Source of the DNA: Micromonospora sp. ATCC 39149
GTDB taxonomy: Bacteria; Actinomycetota; Actinomycetes; Mycobacteriales; Micromonosporaceae
Reading direction: 5' to 3'
NCBI RefSeq assembly: GCF_000158815.1
Contig: NZ_GG657738.1
Coordinates: 67,346-121,899, forward strand
DNA length: 54,554 nucleotides
Below, piece after piece: positions 49,872-54,554 of the stretch. Made by a program: the position numbers and the translations under genes. The notes beneath the pieces are model-generated. The model was given only the letters and a program-made list of their open reading frames with translations, had not been told where the DNA came from and did not search any database. Numbering within the stretch: position 1 is the first letter of the stretch; every line of letters begins with the position of its first letter.

Positions 49872-51278
49872 ATGCCCGACATGGGAACAGTTGCGCAGGG
49901 CGGGCCGGATTCGGTACGCCGGTCGTGGCGGCGCGCCGGCGTCGGCGTCATCGCGGCGGGCGCCGGGCTGGCCGCCACCACTGCGGCGCTGGTGCCGCTG
50001 CGCTCACAGGTGTCGCTGCCCAGCGTGGTCCTGCTGTACCTGATACCGGTGCTGCTCACCGCGGCGCTCGGCGGGTGGGTGCCCGCCGTGGCCGCCGCGG
50101 CGGGCGCCGATCTGCTGGTCAACTACTTCTTCATCCCCCCGTTTCGCACCTTCGCGGTCGAGGCCGGGGACAGCATCGTCGTCTTGGCTGTCTACGTCGG
50201 CGTTGCGGTGGCGGTCAGTCTCGCCGTCGACCTCGCCGCCCGGCACCGGGCCACCGCCGCCCGCCGTGACACCGAAGCCGCGTTGCTGGCCGTGGCCAGC
50301 AGCCAGCCCATCGAGCAGTCGCTGGCTCGCCTGCTCGAGGAGGTCCGCACCACCTACCGGATGACCACGGTCGCTCTGGCCGAGCAGGGACGTACCGTCG
50401 AACGGGTCGGCCCCTCGCCACACGGGCAGCCGGCGTTGTCGGTCGCCGCCGGCGGCGGGCTGCGCCTGCTCGGCTGGGGGCCGCAACTGTTCGCCGAGGA
50501 CCGCCGCGCCCTGGCCCGCCTGGCCGCCGCCGCAGCCCGGGCCCTGCATACCCAGCGGCTGGCGGGGCAGGCTGCCCACGCCGAGGAACTCGCTCACATC
50601 GACCGGGTCCGCGCCGCGCTGCTCGGCGCGGTCGGTCACGACCTGCGCACCCCCCTCGCGGGCATCAAGGCCGCCGTGTCCAGCCTGCGCCAACCCGACG
50701 TCGACTTCACCGCACACGATCGAGCTGAACTGCTGGCCACCGTGGAGGAGTCCACCGACCGGCTCACCGCCGTGGTCGACAACCTCCTCGCGCTCAGCCG
50801 CCTGCAGGCCGGCGTGCTGTCCGTCGACAACCAGCCGACCGCCCTGGACGCGGTCGTGGCCCGCGCCGTGCTGGCCACCGACACCGGCGGTGTCGAGGTG
50901 CACGTGGACGTACCCGACGACCTGCCCCTGGCCCTGGCTGACCCGGGACTGCTGGAACGGGTGGTGGCGAACCTGCTGGCCAACGCCTGCGCCGCCACCC
51001 CACCCGGGCGTAGCGTGCAGATCCGTGGTCGCGCCGACGACCACCAGCTCCAACTCCAGGTTATCGACCACGGTCCGGGCATCGCCGTCGAGGACCGCGA
51101 CCGGGTCTTCGCCCCGTTCCAACGCCTCGACGACCACAGCAGCACCGGCCTCGGCCTGGGACTCGCCATCGCCCGCGGCTTCACCGAGGCGCAAGGCGGC
51201 ACGCTGACCCCCAGCGACACCCCGATCGGAGGATTGACCATGACCATCGTCCTGCCCGCAGCGGTAGCCGATCGATGA
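49872..51278 (+). CDS. KdpD-like sensor kinase lacking the N-terminal sensor domain
   Basis: A 468-residue histidine kinase. The N-terminus is the KdpD-type DUF4118 membrane domain of about four helices (LPSVVLLYLIPVLLTAALGG, VVLAVYVGVAVAVSLAVDLA), with NYFFIPPFRTF as in KdpD. A short GAF-like linker follows, then the H-box AVGHDLRTPLAGIKAAVSSL with His256, and the ATPase (NLLANACAATPPGRS, DHGPGI, GLGLAIARGF). KdpD's first 400 residues (KdpD and UspA domains) are absent. ATG 49872 is 18 bp after the permease stop. Confidence 0.87.
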   Translation: MPDMGTVAQGGPDSVRRSWRRAGVGVIAAGAGLAATTAALVPLRSQVSLPSVVLLYLIPVLLTAALGGWVPAVAAAAGADLLVNYFFIPPFRTFAVEAGDSIVVLAVYVGVAVAVSLAVDLAARHRATAARRDTEAALLAVASSQPIEQSLARLLEEVRTTYRMTTVALAEQGRTVERVGPSPHGQPALSVAAGGGLRLLGWGPQLFAEDRRALARLAAAAARALHTQRLAGQAAHAEELAHIDRVRAALLGAVGHDLRTPLAGIKAAVSSLRQPDVDFTAHDRAELLATVEESTDRLTAVVDNLLALSRLQAGVLSVDNQPTALDAVVARAVLATDTGGVEVHVDVPDDLPLALADPGLLERVVANLLANACAATPPGRSVQIRGRADDHQLQLQVIDHGPGIAVEDRDRVFAPFQRLDDHSSTGLGLGLAIARGFTEAQGGTLTPSDTPIGGLTMTIVLPAAVADR

Positions 51279-51958
51279 CCCGCATCCTGCTCGTCGACGA
51301 CGACGCCCCACTGCTGCGCGCGCTCCGGATCAACCTGACGGCCCGCCGATACGAGGTCACCACCGCCACCGACGGCACCACCGCCCTGACCCTGGCCGCC
51401 CGCACCCCACCCGACCTGGCCATCGTCGACCTCGGCCTACCCGACCTCGACGGTGTCACCGTCGTCGAGGGCCTGCGCGGCTGGACCCGCATACCGATCA
51501 TCGTGCTCTCCGCCCGCGACACCGAGTCCGCCAAGGTCGACGCCCTCGACGCCGGCGCCGACGACTACATCACCAAACCCTTCGGCATGAACGAACTCCT
51601 CGCCCGTATCCGCGCCGCCCTACGCCGCGCCACCCCCGCCGACACCGGGCCCGCCGTCGTCGCCGTCGGCGACTTCACCATCGACCTGGCCGCGAAACGC
51701 CTAACCACCAGCACCGGCCACGACGTGCGACTCACCCCCACCGAATGGCACCTGCTGGAAATCCTCGCCCGGCACCCCGGCAAACTCGTCAGCCACCGCC
51801 AACTCCTGCACGAGGTGTGGGGACCCGCCTACGACACCGAGACCAACTACCTGCGCGTGCACTTCGCCAACCTGCGCCGCAAGATCGAACCTGACCCCAC
51901 CCGGCCCCGTTACCTCGTCACCGAACCCGGCATCGGCTACCGCCTCACTCTTGGCTAA
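51275..51958 (+). CDS. KdpE-like OmpR-family response regulator
   Basis: A 227-residue regulator. The receiver has Asp8-Asp10, phosphorylated Asp52 (AIVDLGLPDLDG) and Lys in YITKPF. The C-terminal winged helix carries VRLTPTEWHLLEILARHPGK then LVSHRQLLHEVWG and YLRVHFANLRRKIEPDP, closely like KdpE. ATG 51275 overlaps the kinase stop. Target genes are probably the permease upstream; no kdpFABC is in the window. Confidence 0.9.
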   Translation: MTRILLVDDDAPLLRALRINLTARRYEVTTATDGTTALTLAARTPPDLAIVDLGLPDLDGVTVVEGLRGWTRIPIIVLSARDTESAKVDALDAGADDYITKPFGMNELLARIRAALRRATPADTGPAVVAVGDFTIDLAAKRLTTSTGHDVRLTPTEWHLLEILARHPGKLVSHRQLLHEVWGPAYDTETNYLRVHFANLRRKIEPDPTRPRYLVTEPGIGYRLTLG

Positions 51959-52065
51959 CCATGCAGGGCCGCGGCAAGTAGTAGTGGCCGTGCACGTTGA
52001 TGTGTTCGTCCTGGGCCGCACCGGGTTGACACGGCTGTCGGTGCGCGCTATCAAGGAGACAAGGA

Positions 52066-52086
52066 CTTGAGTCAATCAGACTCAAC
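52066..52086. promoter_or_regulatory. HAIR element (HspR operator)
   Basis: CTTGAGT, 7 bp, then ACTCAAC, one base off the actinobacterial HAIR consensus (CTTGAGT-N7-ACTCAAG). It lies 38 bp before the Hsp20 start, so HspR probably represses the gene until heat shock. Confidence 0.8.
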
Positions 52087-52124
52087 TTGACGCCTTCGGC
52101 CAGGAGAACCGAGGAGAGATCACG

Positions 52125-52550
52125 ATGCTGATGCGCACCGACCCGTTCCGTGAGATCGACCGGCTCGCCGAGCAGCTGCTCGGCACCAACTCCCGTCCCG
52201 CCGTGATGCACATGGACGCCTACCGTGACGGGGACTACTTCTACGCCGCGTTCGACTTGCCCGGGGTGGACCCGGACAGCATCGACTGCACCGTCGAGCG
52301 CAACGTGCTGACCGTCCGCGCGCAGCGCCGCCGCCCGACCGGGGACAACGTCGAGCTGGTCGCGGCGGAGCGCCCCATGGGCACGTTCAGCCGGCAGCTG
52401 TTCCTCAGCGACACCCTCGACACCGACAACCTTGAGGCTGGCTACGACAACGGGGTGCTGACCCTGCGCATCCCGGTGGCCGAGCGGGCCAAGCCCCGCC
52501 GGGTGGCCATCGCCACCGGCGGCAACGGTCGCCGGCAGATCGACGCCTGA
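52125..52550 (+). CDS. Hsp20/alpha-crystallin small heat-shock protein
   Basis: A 141-residue small heat-shock protein of the Hsp18 type. The short N-terminal arm MLMRTDPFREIDRLAEQLLG is typical of actinobacterial members. The alpha-crystallin domain spans about residues 30-125 (FDLPGVDPDSIDCTVERNVL, TVRAQRR, GTFSRQLFLSD, DNGVLTLRIPVAE). The C-terminal IxI is replaced by VAIATG. ATP-independent holdase. GGAG precedes ATG 52125, and the HAIR site upstream indicates HspR control. Confidence 0.93.
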   Translation: MLMRTDPFREIDRLAEQLLGTNSRPAVMHMDAYRDGDYFYAAFDLPGVDPDSIDCTVERNVLTVRAQRRRPTGDNVELVAAERPMGTFSRQLFLSDTLDTDNLEAGYDNGVLTLRIPVAERAKPRRVAIATGGNGRRQIDA

Positions 52551-52567
52551 CCCGGCGCTCGGGTCGC

Positions 52568-52601
52568 GATCAGGGCGCCCCCGCCGGGTGGCGCCCTGAT
52601 C
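52568..52601 (+). terminator. Terminator hairpin after the Hsp20 gene
   Basis: Perfect 12-bp arms GATCAGGGCGCC and GGCGCCCTGATC, 18 bp after the Hsp20 stop. Confidence 0.85.
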
Positions 52602-52800
52602 CGACGTGCCGGCTGCGGCGACGCGCCCGCTGGCCGGCTGCACCGGGGGAGGAGACCGTCTCAGGCGGCGCCGGGGAAGATCATCGACTACGGGCACAAC
52701 CAGTCGCGGCGGGTGCGCGCCGGCCGGGGCGCCGGGCGGGCGGAAACAGCACGGGCGCGCCTCACCGCCGATCCGCCCCCAGGCTGAGAGCCTTTCACAC

Positions 52801-53802
52801 ATGCTTCGTCCCGAGTTTCCGGTGCTGCCGCGTGGCGCGGCCCGCCCGGCCCTGCGCGGGGCCGGTCCGGGCGACTTCACCGAGGCGTGGCTGCGTAACC
52901 GGCGGTTGTCCGAGCACACCCGCGACGCGTACCGGCGGGACGTGGCGGGCTGGTTGGCCTGGTGCCGGGCACGGCAACTGGATCCGCTGCGGGCCAACTT
53001 CCTCGACGTCAACGCCTACGGCCGTGAGTTGGAGGCCACCCCGGCGGCGCGCAGCGGCCGGCCGTTGACCCCGGCGACCGTGGCCCGCAAGCTGTCGGCG
53101 CTGTCGAGCTGGTACGACTTCCTGGTAAAGCTACGGGCAATCGAGGCGAACCCGGTGACAGCCGCGGACCGGCCCCGTGTCGACCGGGACCACTCCTCGA
53201 CGGTCGGGTTGACCCCGCAGGAGGTGGACGCGCTGCTGGCCGCCGCGCAGGCCGAGAGCGGCCCGACGGCGGCACGCAACCGGGCGGCGGTCGCGCTGCT
53301 GGCCGACCTGGGGCTGCGGGTGGGGGAGCTGGTGTCGCTGGACCTGGCGGACCTGGGCGCGGAGCGGGGGCACCGCAGCGTCCGGTTCGTCGGCAAGGGC
53401 GGCAAGCCAAGGCGGCGGGCGCTCACCCCGTCCACGGCGTACGCGGTGGACGCCTACCTGGCCGAGCGGGCGGCGGCGCAGGGGGTGGGGACACACCAAC
53501 TGACCGGTCCGCTGCTGGTCACCGCAACCGGCGCGCGGCTGGACCGGCACTCGGTGTTCCGGCTGGTGCGGCGCCTGGCCCGCACGGCCGGCATCCCGGC
53601 ATGGGCGAAGCTGTCGCCGCACTCGTTGCGGCACGCGTTCGCCACCACCGCCCGCGCGGAGGGGGTGCCGCTGGAGGACGTGCAGGACGCCATGGGGCAC
53701 GCGGACCCGCGTACCACTCGCCGCTACGACCGGGACCGGCACAACCTGGACCGCGACCCGGCGTACGCGATCTGGGCGGCGCGGGCGCGGCGGCGGGCCT
53801 GA
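52801..53802 (+). CDS. Tyrosine recombinase (XerC/D-like integrase)
   Basis: A 333-residue tyrosine recombinase. The N-terminal SAM-like domain is FTEAWLRNRRLSEHTRDAYR then RDVAGWLAWCR. The catalytic residues are Arg173 (GLRVGELVSL), Lys199 or Lys202 in GKGGKPR, His274 and Arg277 (PHSLRHAF), His300 (MGHADPRTT) and Tyr309 (RRYDRDRH). ATG 52801; the frame is open further up without coding character. No attachment-site repeat or tRNA was found nearby, and the residues after the tyrosine are longer than in XerC/D, so it is more likely an accessory integrase than the chromosome-dimer resolvase. Confidence 0.88.
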   Translation: MLRPEFPVLPRGAARPALRGAGPGDFTEAWLRNRRLSEHTRDAYRRDVAGWLAWCRARQLDPLRANFLDVNAYGRELEATPAARSGRPLTPATVARKLSALSSWYDFLVKLRAIEANPVTAADRPRVDRDHSSTVGLTPQEVDALLAAAQAESGPTAARNRAAVALLADLGLRVGELVSLDLADLGAERGHRSVRFVGKGGKPRRRALTPSTAYAVDAYLAERAAAQGVGTHQLTGPLLVTATGARLDRHSVFRLVRRLARTAGIPAWAKLSPHSLRHAFATTARAEGVPLEDVQDAMGHADPRTTRRYDRDRHNLDRDPAYAIWAARARRRA

Positions 53803-53822
53803 CGCCCGCCGGGGCGTGCGGG

Positions 53823-54554
53823 TCAGCAGAGCAGGTCGAGATGGCGGTGGGCGTCGCCGGCGATGTCCTCGTGGCGCAGCCGCCGCCGCGCCCACAGCCC
53901 GGCCGCGACCTGCGCCTGCTCGTCGCCCCACGCGGCGTGCTCGACGAGCAGGGCACAGGCCAGCGCCGCCGCCATCCGCAAGGCCAGCCCCCGCGCCCCG
54001 GCGACCACCTCGACGGCGCGCGGGTCGGCGGTGACCTCGGCCAGGGCGGCGGTCAACTCCCCGGTGACGGCGGCGAGGGTGTCGGCCAGGTCGGCCGACA
54101 GCGGCCGGGCCAGGTCGACGGCGGCGGCGAGGCGACGCAGCAGGGGCCCGCCGGCGTCCTCACGGCTGACGGCGCGCAACACGTCCAGGGCGAGCACGTT
54201 GGTGGTGCCCTCCCAGATCGGCAGGACCTGCGCGTCGCGCAGCAGCCGGGGCACGCCGGTGTCCTCGACGTACCCCGCGCCGCCGAATGCCTCCACGTAC
54301 TCGCTGGCGCAGGCCACCGCCAGCCGGCCGGTGGCGAGCTTCGCCAGCGGCGCGACCACCCGCAACTCGGCGGCGGCGTCCGGGTCTGCGCCCACCTCCA
54401 CCCGGCCGAGCAGCGCGAACGCGTGCCCGGCGAGGACGAACGCGGCGGCGGTGTCCACGGCGAGGACGCCGAGGGTGGCCCGGTGCAGCGGGTTGTCGGC
54501 CAACCGCCCCCCGGCGGCGACGCGGGCGGCGGCGTAGGCGCGGGCGTAGGCCAG
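53823..54554 (-). CDS. Acyl-CoA dehydrogenase family protein (AidB-like), C-terminal part
   Basis: The frame enters from the right edge (LAYARAYAAARVAAG) and ends at 53823. Visible parts are the second helical domain of acyl-CoA dehydrogenases: LRVVAPLAKLATGRLAVACA, SEYVEAFGGAGYVEDTGVPR and LLRDAQVLPIWEGTTNVLAL, the FAD-contacting EGTxxV motif. The long C-terminal extension (ELTAALAEVTADPRAVEVVA) and GYVEDTGVPRLLRDAQ favour the AidB/acyl-CoA dehydrogenase-like group. About half the gene is outside the window. The stop faces the integrase stop across 20 bp that contain a small ACGCCC/GGGCGT hairpin. Confidence 0.88.
   Translation of the reverse strand: MAYARAYAAARVAAGGRLADNPLHRATLGVLAVDTAAAFVLAGHAFALLGRVEVGADPDAAAELRVVAPLAKLATGRLAVACASEYVEAFGGAGYVEDTGVPRLLRDAQVLPIWEGTTNVLALDVLRAVSREDAGGPLLRRLAAAVDLARPLSADLADTLAAVTGELTAALAEVTADPRAVEVVAGARGLALRMAAALACALLVEHAAWGDEQAQVAAGLWARRRLRHEDIAGDAHRHLDLLC

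Noticed and set aside
52600..53830. Prophage or integrative element around the tyrosine recombinase
   Set aside because: No excisionase, phage or conjugation genes, no tRNA and no direct-repeat attachment sites are visible next to it. The neighbours are a heat-shock gene and an acyl-CoA dehydrogenase gene.

Overview
The window is very GC-rich and has the third-position G/C bias, GTG/TTG starts, overlapping stop-start junctions and regulator types of a filamentous actinomycete. HelR-type helicase, a mycothiol-linked maleylpyruvate isomerase fold, a HAIR/HspR operator and actinobacterial Tn3-type remnants suggest Micromonosporaceae (Micromonospora or a relative). That placement is inference; there is no rRNA or other phylogenetic marker in the window. 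I saw no tRNA, rRNA or CRISPR.

Layout. 0-4.3 kb: end of a small operon, a TetR gene, a maleylpyruvate isomerase-like gene and a HelR-like RNA polymerase recycling helicase. 4.3-10.5 kb: an FMN reductase facing a tightly overlapped six-gene minus-strand operon (GT1 glycosyltransferase, Rieske oxygenase alpha and beta, MFS pump, a broken carboxymuconolactone decarboxylase gene with a 39-bp tandem duplication, and a CPYC protein). 10.5-12.5 kb: scraps of a TauE/SafE exporter and a GH62 arabinofuranosidase, then an intact NPP1/NLP-type secreted protein. 12.7-23.7 kb: a carbohydrate locus (TIM-barrel isomerase, heparinase II/III-like lyase, DUF2264 protein, DeoR-LacI hybrid regulator, 2-hydroxyacid dehydrogenase, CUT1 ABC importer, YesL-like protein) that ends in a truncated gene. 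23.8-25.6 kb: erythromycin esterase with a clear palindromic operator, and a DUF1992 gene. 25.7-29.2 kb: a P-loop/TPR (NLR-like) ATPase coupled to a small two-helix membrane protein. 29.3-38.2 kb: a decayed zone of Tn3, recombinase, GNAT, AraC and SnoaL remnants, with a few intact genes between them (SDR, GNAT, secreted cysteine-peptidase-like protein, SoxR-type regulator and its MFS pump). 38.3-46.3 kb: NarL-type two-component system with a multicopper oxidase, a frameshifted FAD monooxygenase with a divergent TetR gene and two operators, and a MarR gene with a Bcr/CflA-type pump. 46.4-54.5 kb: Tn3 remnant, methyltransferase, KimA-like potassium permease with a KdpD/KdpE-like pair, Hsp20, tyrosine recombinase and the end of an acyl-CoA dehydrogenase-like gene.

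The most interesting system is the NTPase/membrane-protein pair at 25727-29238. One 25-residue, glycine/valine/glutamine-rich motif sits at the N-terminus of the NTPase and occurs twice, separated by a flexible linker, after the membrane helices of its partner. That is the layout of amyloid-signalling NLR/effector pairs (one motif on the receptor, two on a membrane-attacking effector, as in fungal NWD2/HET-S). The function is inferred; the shared motif is visible in the sequence.

The window has been heavily rearranged. A 153-166 bp direct repeat, the DUF1992/maleylpyruvate-isomerase junction, bounds about 24 kb. A third 187-bp piece of the isomerase gene, 98% identical to the intact copy, lies among Tn3 scraps at 31.2 kb. 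At least four Tn3 transposase remnants and two recombinase remnants mark the edges of blocks.
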